A stretch of DNA of 64,000 nt from Thermoleophilia bacterium. GTDB lineage: Bacteria > Actinomycetota > Thermoleophilia > UBA2241. The stretch's first letter is position 1. Each line of letters begins with the position of its first letter. This document shows positions 7,934 through 16,930 of the stretch, in pieces. Under the pieces are notes generated by a model that was given only the letters and a program-made list of their open reading frames with translations, was not told the origin of the DNA and searched no databases. Made by a program: the position numbers and the translations under genes. The stretch is from the NCBI GenBank assembly GCA_041393415.1, contig JAWKKE010000002.1, positions 62,001 to 126,000 of the forward strand, written 5' to 3'.

Positions 7934-10846
7934 TCAGCAGATCTCAGGTAGTAGGCGGCGCAGATGATGCTCCACGATCGCCGGCAACTCGTCCGTCGTG
8001 GCCGCGACGACAGGCGCAGGGGGGATGCTGTTCAGGAAGATACGCCCGTAGGCTTGGTGGCTGAGCCGAGGATCGAGAACGACGACAACGCCGCGGTCGG
8101 ACTCGCTGCGGATGAGGCGCCCGAATCCCTGACGAAACCTCAGCACGGCTTCGGGAAGGTAGAACTTCTCGAACCAGTTCTCGCCGTTCATCTTACAAAG
8201 CGCGCGGCGGGCCTCGAAGAGCGGATCCTGGCGCGGAAACGGTAATCTGGCGATCACGAGGCAGACAAGGGTCTCGCCGGGGAAGTCCTGACCGGTCCAG
8301 AGCGAATCGACACCCATCAGGAGTGTCGCCGGGTCCGTGCGGAACTCGGCCGCGAGCGACGCTGCGCTGCCGTCCACCCCTTGAGCCAGAACCAGGATCT
8401 GCTCGCTCGCGAGCTGCTCGCTGATCGTATTGGCGACGCGCCGCATCTCATCCGTGTTGGTGAAGAGCGCAAGGGTCCTGCCCCCGACGAGTCGCCCGAG
8501 ATCCGCTATTTGACTCGCGAGCCGAGCATGCGCCTCCGTCGAGCCAGAACTGTGGGGGCTTCCGGCTTCCATGACGAGAACAGCCTGATCAGGGTAGCTG
8601 AAGGGCGATGGAAAGACCTGTGCGTCGACGTCCAGGTCGCGATCGAGGCCGACGGTCTCGCGGTAGTAGGCAAACGAGTCTTCCACCGTGAGGGTAGCAC
8701 TCGTAAGGACGACGCTGCGCATGCGGTCCCAGAGAGAGGCACGCATGTGGGTGGCGACCGATAGCGGCGCTCGAGCTATCGTCCAGGCAGCGTCCATGCC
8801 GGCTCCACCCCGAGCGCGCTTCTGTGCGAAATATGGAAGCTCGGCCCAGGTAACCTGGTCGCGCTCGCCGGGGAGAGTCACACCGACCAGCAGCGCAGAG
8901 AACTGGTGGACTTCCTCGGCGACGGCAGTGAGCGCGACCGCGAGCGGGGTCGTCTCCGGCAGCGCATCGACGGCAGCGTCGAAGGAGTTGCCCAGATGTT
9001 CCAGACGGCGCGAGAGGGCGTCGGCAGCGTCGGCGAAGGCATTCCACGCCGGAGCCTCCATGAGCGAACGGCCGAGCGTCACAGTCACGTTGTATGAACC
9101 GGATGTGGTCGTCTTGGGCCGGCCGTGACCCACTGTGGCAGAGCCGGACGCAGAGGATTCACGGTCGTCGGAGTGAGCCAAGACGGCCAACGCGTCGCCG
9201 ACACCTCTTGCCAGCCCCGGGAGATCGTCTGCGGCGCTCGCGCTGTCCTCGAGTGCTGTGCTGAGCGCAACGCCGGCCTCCGGGTTCTCCCGCGCTGCGG
9301 CGCGGAGGCGGTTGCGGAGCGAGCTTCTTCCTGGGGCGCGGAGATCGCGCACGAGGCGAGCGACGGCGGCGGCCTCCAGGCGTCGACTGAAAGCCTCGGT
9401 CGCCGCTTGACCAAGAAGGTGCGCCTCGTCGATCACCACGTCGGCGAAGGCCGGTAGCGATTCCTGCCCGACGAGAAGCAGCGCGTGGTTGACGCACACC
9501 ACGTGGGATGCCTCCGCTGCACTGCGAGCTCGTCGCCAAGGACACACTCGTCGCAGGGAACAGAAGCGACCGAGGCATGCGGCTCTCGTTGAGCGCATCT
9601 CGTGCGCGAGCCGGGACAGCGAGTCGAGCGTCTCGAGCGCCCTGTACGGCAGCGCGCCGAGATCGACTTGGATGCGACGCGAGCGACCGGCCAGGAAGGC
9701 GAGCGCGAGAGCGCGGCCCTCGTCGACGGCCAGTTCTGCGGGCGCCGCCAGCGCTTCCTGCAGGCGTCGTTCGCAAAGGTAGTTCTCGCGGCCCATCAAG
9801 ACGCTCCATCGCCAATCTGGCGGAAGCCCCACCTCCACAAGAGGCAGCTCTCCGGCCGCAAGTTGGTGCTGGAGGGCCTTGGTTTGGGTGCTGATGACAA
9901 CGCGGCGCCCGGAGGCGGCGCTCCAATAGGCGGCAGGGAGCAGATAGGCGAGGCTCTTGCCGCTGCCGGTACCGGCCTCGTAGAGTCCGACCCCGCCGCG
10001 GGCGAAGACGGCGGCGGAGGCTTGGGCCAGGGCTACCTGTGATTCCCGGCGGCGAAAACCCGGGGCGCGGGCGGCGATGGCCGGCTGCGATGTGTCTCCG
10101 GCGCCGAGCTGAGACTGCCAGTCGGTGAAGTCCACGTCGAGAGCGGCAAGCGCAGTGGGGCTGCTCTCGGGCGACGCACAACTTGGGGGCGCAGTGATGG
10201 CGGCCGACGGCGAACACTGCGGCACTAGGCGGTCCAGCGTTTGCAGGGGAGCCCAAGCGGCAGACACGAGAAGGGAGCGTATGTCGGCGTCCAGGTCGCG
10301 AGCCCGGGCTGCGAGCAGGCGCAGCAAGTCGGCCGCGGTTTCAGCATCCGGAAGCGCACGATGGGCACGACGTTCCCAGCCGAACTCTAGGGCCAACTTC
10401 GACAGCGCATAGCTGTCGACTTCCGGGAGGAGAAGTACGGCCGCCTCGAGCGTGTCGAGCCAGGGGCCGCGGAGCGGATCGATACCGGTGCGCGCCGCAC
10501 ACGCGTCGAGGTGCTGGCGATCGAAGCTAACGTTGTGACCGACGAGGAGAGCATCGCCCGCGAACTCGATCAAAGCCAGCAACGCGTCGGCCTCCGGCGG
10601 CGCGCCGACGAAATCCGCATCGTCGAGACCAACGAGGCGGCAGGTGGCGAGCCGCAACGGAGCCGCCGCCGCGACCAACGTGGAGAACCTCTTGACCACG
10701 GCGAGGTCGTGGTCAAGGCGAACAGCGCCGACCTCGATGATGCGCTCATCCCTGGGATCGAGACCAGTTGTCTCGAGGTCGAGGACGACGATCGATGTCG
10801 GCGCCGCGATAATGTCAGAAGTGTTTACCCGTTGCCGTGTGGGCAA
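7934..10846 (-). CDS. dinG: DinG-family helicase with N-terminal 3'-5' exonuclease domain
   Basis: A 970-residue protein. Residues 1-180 form a DnaQ-like DEDDh exonuclease (LDLETTGLDP, GHNVSFDRQHLD, HRALPDAETAADL). The rest is an XPD/DinG superfamily-2 helicase: Walker A AGTGSGKS near residue 288, DEAHLL near 472, and C-terminal QGFGRLIRSESDRG. Four cysteines spaced for a 4Fe-4S cluster are kept (NYLC near 357; C-LGRF-C-SLRRV-C near 424). This exonuclease-DinG layout is the Gram-positive form. The start is uncertain: TTG at 10844-10846, 3 bp after the upstream stop, with no clear RBS. Role in replication/repair is by family. Confidence 0.9.
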   Translation of the reverse strand: MPTRQRVNTSDIIAAPTSIVVLDLETTGLDPRDERIIEVGAVRLDHDLAVVKRFSTLVAAAAPLRLATCRLVGLDDADFVGAPPEADALLALIEFAGDALLVGHNVSFDRQHLDACAARTGIDPLRGPWLDTLEAAVLLLPEVDSYALSKLALEFGWERRAHRALPDAETAADLLRLLAARARDLDADIRSLLVSAAWAPLQTLDRLVPQCSPSAAITAPPSCASPESSPTALAALDVDFTDWQSQLGAGDTSQPAIAARAPGFRRRESQVALAQASAAVFARGGVGLYEAGTGSGKSLAYLLPAAYWSAASGRRVVISTQTKALQHQLAAGELPLVEVGLPPDWRWSVLMGRENYLCERRLQEALAAPAELAVDEGRALALAFLAGRSRRIQVDLGALPYRALETLDSLSRLAHEMRSTRAACLGRFCSLRRVCPWRRARSAAEASHVVCVNHALLLVGQESLPAFADVVIDEAHLLGQAATEAFSRRLEAAAVARLVRDLRAPGRSSLRNRLRAAARENPEAGVALSTALEDSASAADDLPGLARGVGDALAVLAHSDDRESSASGSATVGHGRPKTTTSGSYNVTVTLGRSLMEAPAWNAFADAADALSRRLEHLGNSFDAAVDALPETTPLAVALTAVAEEVHQFSALLVGVTLPGERDQVTWAELPYFAQKRARGGAGMDAAWTIARAPLSVATHMRASLWDRMRSVVLTSATLTVEDSFAYYRETVGLDRDLDVDAQVFPSPFSYPDQAVLVMEAGSPHSSGSTEAHARLASQIADLGRLVGGRTLALFTNTDEMRRVANTISEQLASEQILVLAQGVDGSAASLAAEFRTDPATLLMGVDSLWTGQDFPGETLVCLVIARLPFPRQDPLFEARRALCKMNGENWFEKFYLPEAVLRFRQGFGRLIRSESDRGVVVVLDPRLSHQAYGRIFLNSIPPAPVVAATTDELPAIVEHHLRRLLPEIC

Positions 10847-10849
10847 CGT

Positions 10850-11335
10850 CTAGAGTTCGAGAGCGCTCTGGAGGTCGCGCGCGTGCTCTTCCTCAACGAT
10901 GAGGATGTCTTCGAGCGCGCGGCGGAGACCATATTCTTGCAGCATCTCGGCTTGGGCGATGCGCTCCTTGTAGCGACTGATTGCATCCAGTTCGCCGGCC
11001 AAGTCCTGCTCGAGCATCACGCGAGAGTCCGGCGAAATGTGAATGTCGGCGACGTCTACCGCCGGGATTCCCCCAAGGAATGCGATCTGCTCAGACAATG
11101 AAATGGCGTGCGCGTGCTCTTCGTTGGAGTGAATCGCAAGCTCTGCCGAGATCGAATCGTACTGGGGTCCCGTGATCACGGCCGCGTGCTGCACATACTG
11201 CACGAGAGCGGAGTACTCCTTGGCCAGATCCTTGTTCAATTCCGCGATGAGCTCCTCGCGGGTGAGCTTGCGTGGCGCGCCGACGACGATGTCCGCGGCT
11301 GTCGCAGGTGCCTTCTTGGCAGGTGTCTTGGCCAT
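10850..11335 (-). CDS. Ferritin-like (bacterioferritin/Dps superfamily) protein
   Basis: A 161-residue four-helix ferritin-like protein. The di-iron ligand set is readable: E40 (KEYSALVQY), E73-x-x-H76 (EEHAH), E115 (GELDAISRY) and E148-x-x-H151 (VEEEHARDL). The N-terminus is Lys/Ala-rich (MAKTPAKKAPA), as in DNA-binding Dps tails. It probably stores or oxidises iron and protects against peroxide. The ATG at 11333-11335 has a clear GGAG about 7 nt upstream; the longer frame to 11593 was rejected. Its stop is 3 bp before the dinG start, so the two are probably co-transcribed. Confidence 0.85.
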   Translation of the reverse strand: MAKTPAKKAPATAADIVVGAPRKLTREELIAELNKDLAKEYSALVQYVQHAAVITGPQYDSISAELAIHSNEEHAHAISLSEQIAFLGGIPAVDVADIHISPDSRVMLEQDLAGELDAISRYKERIAQAEMLQEYGLRRALEDILIVEEEHARDLQSALEL

Positions 11336-11635
11336 GCTCTCTCCTCTCGCTCGCACGTGCCACACAGGCACGCTTGCCCGGGTCTGGGTGTACGACGTGT
11401 AGCCTACTCTGGCACGCCCGCCGGCGCATGAGCAACGTTGACGCTCATCATGCTCATGCGTCCGAGAGCGGGGAGGGGGGCGGAGCAACGCCGGTGCATC
11501 CATTTCTGTCGCCACCAACAGAGGAGAAGCGGAGTGTTGCGTTGTCGGAAGAAGACCGGGGAGTGCTTGACTTTCGGTCTGCCACGGCTGCAACGGTGGC
11601 TCCTCACAGACGAATGAGGACGGGTGGAGAGAAGT
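11336..11635. other. Non-coding stretch upstream of the ferritin-like gene
   Basis: About 300 bp between two minus-strand genes. It must hold the ferritin-like gene's promoter, but I see no convincing -35/-10 pair; TAGGCT read on the minus strand near 11400 is the best hexamer. Open frames here are low-complexity and have no RBS. Confidence 0.4.
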
Positions 11636-12571
11636 CTAGCGATATGCGAGATCGGCGAGGCGATCGGCCACCGCGACGATGCGCTCACGCACCCTGAGAC
11701 AGTCGAGCCAGCGTTGCGGGATGCCGCGCTCGCCGTACACGCTGCCCGCGAGAGCGCCGGTGACCGCCCCCACGGTGTCGGCGTCGTTGCCAAGATTCAC
11801 CGCACGCACGAGGGCTTCCTCGAAACTGTCGGTGCCGACCACCGCCCAGACTGCGGCGCACAGAGTGTCAAGGACGAACGCGGAGCTCTGGATCTCCTCC
11901 GGCTCCGCCTCCATTGCCTCCTGCAGCGCTGCGCTGACGCGCTTGTCTTCGTCGAACATGGCATCGGCGATAGCCGGTAACTGCGCGCCCAAAGCGTCGT
12001 GGTAGGCGGCGACAATGAGATCGTTGAACGCCACACAGGCAGACCCTGCGAGGCGATCGAAGTGGGTGAGGGTCGACTCGCGCTGCGAGACGGCGTGACG
12101 AGTCTCGGAATCGTCCATGTAGCACATCGCTAGAGGCGCGCAGCGCATGAGGCTGCCGTTGCCCGCCATCGGGCCGCCGAGAATCTCGTGTGCGCGCCGC
12201 GAAGCGAGGTCCCAGGGAGTACCACTGCGATAGCTGAGCAGCGCGGTGCGCACGGCCAGGCTCATGTCCTGTGGAACGCTCTCGAACCAGGCGAGGTAGC
12301 GATCCATTACGTCCTCGGCGTCGAAGCCCCCGATGATTGCCAGGCTCTCGGCGAGGCAGAGCATCATGTCCGTGGCGTCCGTGGTCTCCCCGACCTCGAG
12401 ACTGTGGCAGCCACCGCCGAGCATCTCGGTGATAACGCCGTATCGCTCGATGATCTGATCGACGGTGAGGAAGTCGGCAGGTGCTCCAAGGGCCTCGCCG
12501 ACCGCGACGCCGAGGAGCGTGCCGCGGAAGCGATCGCGCAATGCGTCGCTCGTGAGCCCGGCCGGCATCAT
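11636..12571 (-). CDS. ADP-ribosylglycohydrolase family protein
   Basis: A 311-residue DraG/ARH-fold hydrolase. Visible family landmarks are FRGTLLGVAVGEALGAP at the N-terminus, TTDATDMML (variant of the Mg-binding T-D-D-T motif, with Ala replacing one Asp), GNGSLMR in the middle, and LGNDADTVGAVTGALAG near residue 265. Family members remove ADP-ribose from proteins or small molecules; the target is unknown. The start is one of two consecutive ATG codons (12571 or 12568) behind AGGAGGGC. No ADP-ribosyltransferase is visible nearby. The TDAT variant could lower metal binding. Confidence 0.85.
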   Translation of the reverse strand: MMPAGLTSDALRDRFRGTLLGVAVGEALGAPADFLTVDQIIERYGVITEMLGGGCHSLEVGETTDATDMMLCLAESLAIIGGFDAEDVMDRYLAWFESVPQDMSLAVRTALLSYRSGTPWDLASRRAHEILGGPMAGNGSLMRCAPLAMCYMDDSETRHAVSQRESTLTHFDRLAGSACVAFNDLIVAAYHDALGAQLPAIADAMFDEDKRVSAALQEAMEAEPEEIQSSAFVLDTLCAAVWAVVGTDSFEEALVRAVNLGNDADTVGAVTGALAGSVYGERGIPQRWLDCLRVRERIVAVADRLADLAYR

Positions 12572-12712
12572 GCCCTCCTACGCGGACGGCGGAGACGGCT
12601 TGCCGTATGGGTGAAGCACAGCACAATGGCCCCCGATCGCTGCTGGGCAGTACGACCGTGCGAAGCACGTATGATATCCACCCGCGCGGAGTACTGCACT
12701 CTGCGCTCGCGA

Positions 12713-13651
12713 CTACTCGAGCGGGAGAGTAAGCGTCTGGGGCTCGCGCGGCTCCGAGCCGCCGAGCATCTGCCTCATGCGAGCGGCGTTGCGCATTCCC
12801 CAGTCCTCGTAGTTGTTGTTGAAGAGAACGTGAACCGTGCGTGCCTGGGTGGCAAGCTCCTGCACGCGCGGGACCCATTCGTGAAGCTCTTCGTCAGAGT
12901 AGAGGTACTTGAAGCGCTCCGAGGCAGCCTGCGTCTTGGCGTTCCACATCCTGAGATTGCGCCCATGGAATCTCACCATGGCGAGCTCGGCCGTCGCAGC
13001 GACAGTCGGCGGAGTGCTCGCGTCGGACACTTGCGGCTCATCCACGCAGACGTACGCGAGGCCGGCCCTCTCGAGGAGGTTGAGTGTGCGCGTGGCGGAA
13101 TCCGGCTCCATCCAGCCTCCGCCGCGGAATTCGATCGCTAGCTTCCATCCTGGTAGGCGCCCGGGAAGTCCGCTCACGTAGGCAGCATTGGCACGCGAAC
13201 GCACGAACCACGGAGGGAACTGGAAGAGCACGGCTCCGAGCTTTCCGGCCGCGGCCAGAGGCGCCAGCGCCGTCCGATGCGTCTCCCAGAGCAATTCCAG
13301 GAGCTCGTCGGGCAGTGCATCGGCATACACGCGGCGCTGCGAGGCAGCCCACGCCGGCAGGAGCCCGCGAAGCGCCGTCGGCAGGAGGTTGACCTCTGCC
13401 GGGTGTTTCGTCAACAGCGCATGAGCCTTGACGTCGAAGACGAAGCTCGGTGGGGTGCGCGCCACCCAAAGCACGCTATTGCGCTCGGTTGGCGGCGCGT
13501 AGTACGTGGAGTCGACTTCCACCAACGGGAACCGGGTGGCGTAATAGCGCAGGCGACCTTCGGCAGTGCACGTGCCGGGCGGATAGAAGCCGCCGCAGGC
13601 AACCAGGCTGGGATCGGTCCAGGAGCAGCTGCCGACCAGAATCGCGCTCAC
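12713..13651 (-). CDS. DUF72 (YecE-like) family protein
   Basis: A 312-residue TIM-barrel-like DUF72 protein: GSCSWTDPS near the N-terminus, then FPLVEVDSTYYAPPT, LGAVLFQFPPWF, LAIEFR, YVCVDEP, MVRFHGRN, and VLFNNNYEDWGMRNA near the C-terminus, where the Asn-rich loop is diagnostic. Biochemical function is unknown for the family. It is separated by about 140 bp from the ADP-ribosylglycohydrolase gene and is probably its own unit or the head of the minus-strand run. Confidence 0.85.
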   Translation of the reverse strand: MSAILVGSCSWTDPSLVACGGFYPPGTCTAEGRLRYYATRFPLVEVDSTYYAPPTERNSVLWVARTPPSFVFDVKAHALLTKHPAEVNLLPTALRGLLPAWAASQRRVYADALPDELLELLWETHRTALAPLAAAGKLGAVLFQFPPWFVRSRANAAYVSGLPGRLPGWKLAIEFRGGGWMEPDSATRTLNLLERAGLAYVCVDEPQVSDASTPPTVAATAELAMVRFHGRNLRMWNAKTQAASERFKYLYSDEELHEWVPRVQELATQARTVHVLFNNNYEDWGMRNAARMRQMLGGSEPREPQTLTLPLE

Positions 13652-13990
13652 GTGCTGTCTCTCAGTGCGGAGGTTGTTCGCGGCACACGGTTGTCATTGG
13701 CCCAGCATACCGGCGATTCCGCCTTCGAGCATGGTCAAGCGCACGACTATCGCTCAGGGCAATGAACTAGGTGATCACGGCCGATTGGCGGACCCAAGAG
13801 GAACACCCCAGGATCGGAAGTCAGGCCTCTGGAATCGTGCCCGCATGTGAGCGATGCGGTGCAGTGTCCCCGAATGGGGGAGACGCGGGCTCATCCTCCG
13901 GGATCGGCCGTTCGAGTTGGTCGGCGCATCGGTGTGCGCGAACACCCCGAGCGCACCACACACCGTCGCAAGTGCGGCGATGGGGCCGCG
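13652..13990. other. Intergenic region upstream of tRNA-Leu
   Basis: About 340 bp with no credible gene. Frames here lack RBS and homology. The only structure I see is a 12-bp element AGGTGATCACGG at 13769-13780 that recurs at 14143-14154 on the far side of the tRNA. Confidence 0.4.
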
Positions 13991-14019
13991 TTGAACTTCC
14001 GCCGCAGGTTGCCTATACT
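13991..14019 (+). promoter_or_regulatory. Sigma-70-type promoter of tRNA-Leu
   Basis: TTGAAC (13991-13996), a 17-nt spacer, and TATACT (14014-14019), with the mature tRNA starting 11 nt later. The best -35/-10 pair in the window by spacing and match. Confidence 0.8.
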
Positions 14020-14030
14020 CTCACTCCCGT

Positions 14031-14118
<88 letters not shown>

Positions 14119-14163
14119 CTCTCCTCTATCTCATCGCCGTTCAGGTGATCACGGTGGCTGTCG

Positions 14164-14195
14164 GCCGAGCGGCGGTGGCGGCTCGGCAGTAGAAT
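14164..14195 (+). promoter_or_regulatory. polA promoter overlapping a hairpin
   Basis: The -10 hexamer TAGAAT (14190-14195) stands 6 nt before the polA ATG, the leaderless geometry seen elsewhere here. Just upstream is an inverted repeat GCCGAGC (14164-14170) / GCTCGGC (14181-14187), possibly the tRNA terminator. Confidence 0.5.
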
Positions 14196-14201
14196 CGGAT
14201 C

Positions 14202-16814
14202 ATGGCTTCTGCCGAACTCGAAAACCGGTTGTTCCTCCTCGACGGAAGCAGCCTGGCCTACCGCGCATTCTTCGCTCTTCCGGAGGGGATTGCCACGCGC
14301 GAGGGCTTTCCGACCAATGCGCTCTACGGCCTCAGTCAGATGCTGCTGAAGATCGTTGCGGAGTACAGGCCGGCGCGCATTGTCGTGGCCTGGGATGCGC
14401 GCGAGAAGACCTTTCGACATGAGGCTTTCGAGGCCTACAAGGCGCACCGACCGAGCATGCCGGAGACGCTTGCTCGCCAGTGGGGCCTACTTCCCGAACT
14501 CATGGAGGCATTCGGCGCCACAAACCTCGTACAGCCCGGCTACGAGGCCGACGATCTGCTTGCCACTCTGGCGCAGGAGGCGCGTCGCCAAGGCGTCCGC
14601 TCGATCATCGTGACCGGCGACCGCGATGCGCTGCAGGCGGTCAACGACGACATCTGGGTGATGAGCACAGGTCGCGGCGTCACCGACGTGAAGATCTACG
14701 ATCCCGCCGCGGTCGTCGCTCGCTACGGCATCACGCCAGATCGTGTCCCCGATTTCATCGGTCTAAAGGGTGACAGCAGCGACAACATCCCCGGCGTCCC
14801 GGGCATCGGTGAGAAGACGGCGGCTGCGCTGCTTCAGCAATTCGGCAGCATCGACGAGCTCTACCGCCGGCTCGACGAGGTCAAGAGCGAGAAACGTCGC
14901 GCCCTCCTGCGCGAGCATGAAGCCACGGCACGCCTCTCCCTGCATCTTGCGACGATGGTCTGCGATGTACCCCTCGCGGTGGACGTGGTCGAACTCGTGC
15001 GGCACGACGACTACCGCATCCCGATTGAGACGGTGGATGCATTCTTTGCGAAGTACGAGTTCGAGAGCCTGCGCCGTCGCCTGCACGACGTTGCGCCACC
15101 GGCCGCCGGCCCCGCATTGGCGGACGCCATGAGGACCCGTCTCGTTCGCGAGTCGGGTCTGGGGGCCCTCGCGGCCACACTCGAGAAGGATGAGGCGGCG
15201 TTAGCGCTCGCCCCGACCGGCGACGGGCGATACACGGTGGCGGTCCACGCCGGCCAAGTCGTACAGGCGTGCGTGTGCGCCGCAGAACAGCTGGACGGGC
15301 TTTGGCGCCTGGCCGGCCATGCCGTGGTGCACGACGCCAAAGCCCAACCCGGCTTCACGTGCGCGCCCAGTGGGCCCGCCTTCGACACCGCCGTCGCCGC
15401 CTACCTGCTCACTCCCGAGAGATCGGAGGCGCAGCGCTCGTTCTGGACGCTCTGTGGCTGCGAGGAGACGGAGGCGGTGGCGGCGGCCGGCCTTGACGCC
15501 GACGACACGGAGGCGCTCGAGGTGCCCTCCCGTGCCGTGCTGACGGCCCGCCTTGCCGCCGCCCAGCGCCCACAGCTGCTCGACTTGGGGCTCGAGAAGC
15601 TTTTCCGCGAGGTTGAGCTTCCGCTCGTGCGAGTCCTCGCCCAGATGGAGGCGGCCGGCATCCGGCTCGATCCTTATCGCTTGGGCGAGATCACCGCTCG
15701 TCTTCGCGATCGCATCGACGAGCTCCGCGACGAGATCTACCGCCTCGCCGGCGGGGAGTTCACCATAGGCTCACCGCAGCAGGTGGCAGAGGTTCTCTTC
15801 GGTCGGCTCGGCCTCGAGCCGGGCAAGAAAGGAAAGACGGGTTTCTCGACCGACGCGCAGGTTCTTCGTGGCCTTCGTGATCGCCACCCGCTGGTGCCCG
15901 CAGTCGAGGAGTGGCGTGAGCTCACGAAGCTCCTCAATACGTACCTCGAGCCATTGCCGGAGCGCCTTGATCCCGCCACTGGCCGGCTCCACACGACGTT
16001 CAACCAGCTCGTCGCCGCTACGGGACGCCTGTCGAGCTCGAATCCCAACCTGCAGAACATCCCGGTACGGACCGATCTCGGCGCCGAGATCCGTTCCTGC
16101 TTCGTCGCCGACGAGGGGTGGCGTCTGATCGTCGCCGACTACTCCCAGATCGAGCTCCGTCTCATGGCCGAGCTGTCGCAGGAGCCCGCGCTTCTGAACG
16201 CCTACCGGCACGGCGAAGACGTGCATCGTGTGACGGCGGCGGCCGTTGCCGGCATCCCTGTCGATCAGGTCAGTAAGCCACAACGGGAGCGAGCGAAGGC
16301 CACCAACTTCGGCATCATGTACGGACTCTCGGCGTACGGCCTCTCGCAGCAGGTGGACATCTCCGTCGAAGAAGCCAAGGCGTTCATCGATGCGTACTTC
16401 GCAAAGTACCCGCGTGTGGATGCATTCCGCCGTGAGGTGATCGCGGCCGCCACCCGGGACGGATACGTGACGACGCTCTTCGGGCGCCGCCGCTCGGTGC
16501 CGGAGCTGCGCTCACGGAGCTTCAACACGCGCTCCCTGGGCGAACGGCTGGCGGTCAACACGGTGCTGCAGGGAAGCGCTGCGGACATCATCAAAGTAGC
16601 GATGATCACCGTCAGCGCCGAGCTTGAACGGCGGCGGCTGAGGTCGCGGCTTGTTCTGCAAGTCCACGACGAGCTTGTTGTGGAGACGCCGTTGGAGGAG
16701 ATCGACGCCTGTCTGCGCTTGCTGCCGGAGGCCATGTGTGGCGCCTACTCGATGGAGCCACCGCTCCAGATCGACATCGGGGTCGGTGAGAACTGGTTGA
16801 CCGCGAAAGCCTAG
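14202..16814 (+). CDS. polA: DNA polymerase I
   Basis: An 870-residue family A polymerase. Residues 1-290 are the 5' nuclease (LLDGSSLAYRAFFALP, EADDLLATLA, GLKGDSSDNIPGVPGIGEKTA). Residues 300-470 occupy the 3'-5' exonuclease position but lack the DEDDy catalytic acids, so proofreading is presumably absent, as in many Gram-positive PolA proteins. The polymerase domain (490-870) is intact: DYSQIELRLMAELS (motif A), RERAKATNFGIMYGLSAYGL (motif B) and LQVHDELVVETP (motif C). Fills gaps in repair and Okazaki-fragment maturation. Start ATG 14202 has no Shine-Dalgarno but a -10 hexamer 6 nt upstream. Confidence 0.98.
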   Translation: MASAELENRLFLLDGSSLAYRAFFALPEGIATREGFPTNALYGLSQMLLKIVAEYRPARIVVAWDAREKTFRHEAFEAYKAHRPSMPETLARQWGLLPELMEAFGATNLVQPGYEADDLLATLAQEARRQGVRSIIVTGDRDALQAVNDDIWVMSTGRGVTDVKIYDPAAVVARYGITPDRVPDFIGLKGDSSDNIPGVPGIGEKTAAALLQQFGSIDELYRRLDEVKSEKRRALLREHEATARLSLHLATMVCDVPLAVDVVELVRHDDYRIPIETVDAFFAKYEFESLRRRLHDVAPPAAGPALADAMRTRLVRESGLGALAATLEKDEAALALAPTGDGRYTVAVHAGQVVQACVCAAEQLDGLWRLAGHAVVHDAKAQPGFTCAPSGPAFDTAVAAYLLTPERSEAQRSFWTLCGCEETEAVAAAGLDADDTEALEVPSRAVLTARLAAAQRPQLLDLGLEKLFREVELPLVRVLAQMEAAGIRLDPYRLGEITARLRDRIDELRDEIYRLAGGEFTIGSPQQVAEVLFGRLGLEPGKKGKTGFSTDAQVLRGLRDRHPLVPAVEEWRELTKLLNTYLEPLPERLDPATGRLHTTFNQLVAATGRLSSSNPNLQNIPVRTDLGAEIRSCFVADEGWRLIVADYSQIELRLMAELSQEPALLNAYRHGEDVHRVTAAAVAGIPVDQVSKPQRERAKATNFGIMYGLSAYGLSQQVDISVEEAKAFIDAYFAKYPRVDAFRREVIAAATRDGYVTTLFGRRRSVPELRSRSFNTRSLGERLAVNTVLQGSAADIIKVAMITVSAELERRRLRSRLVLQVHDELVVETPLEEIDACLRLLPEAMCGAYSMEPPLQIDIGVGENWLTAKA

Positions 16815-16830
16815 CCTCGCGTCGGCCACA

Positions 16831-16839
16831 TGCTATAAT
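16831..16839 (+). promoter_or_regulatory. rpsA promoter, extended -10
   Basis: TGCTATAAT at 16831-16839 is a perfect extended -10 (TGn + TATAAT). The start site would fall near 16846, giving an 85-nt leader before the rpsA ATG at 16931. Confidence 0.75.
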
Positions 16840-16864
16840 TCCATAGTTTAGGCGAGGCTCGCCA

Positions 16865-16920
16865 CGGTCCGCGAGCCCAACCTCCTGACACCGACGGACC
16901 GCATAATGAGCGGGAGGCTC
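16865..16920 (+). promoter_or_regulatory. Structured rpsA leader, possible RBS-sequestering pseudoknot
   Basis: CGGTCCG (16865-16871) pairs with CGGACCG (16895-16901). Inside the loop, CCTCC (16881-16885) is complementary to GGAGG (16913-16917), the only Shine-Dalgarno-like element before rpsA, and GAG (16873-16875) can pair with CTC (16918-16920). Loop-to-RBS pairing would be a pseudoknot. S1 autoregulation via its leader is known in other bacteria; this particular structure is my inference. Confidence 0.35.
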
Positions 16921-16930
16921 ACACTTACCT

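Noticed and set aside
10844..10866. LexA box upstream of dinG (CGAAC...GTT on the minus strand)
   Set aside because: The half-sites are 7 nt apart rather than 4 and the second is incomplete.
14119..14201. tRNA-adjacent integration site for a mobile element
   Set aside because: Only a 12-bp repeat and no integrase or cargo; polA follows immediately.
14502..15700. Loss of PolA 3'-5' exonuclease residues as an anomaly
   Set aside because: Proofreading-deficient PolA is common in Gram-positive bacteria and needs no special explanation.
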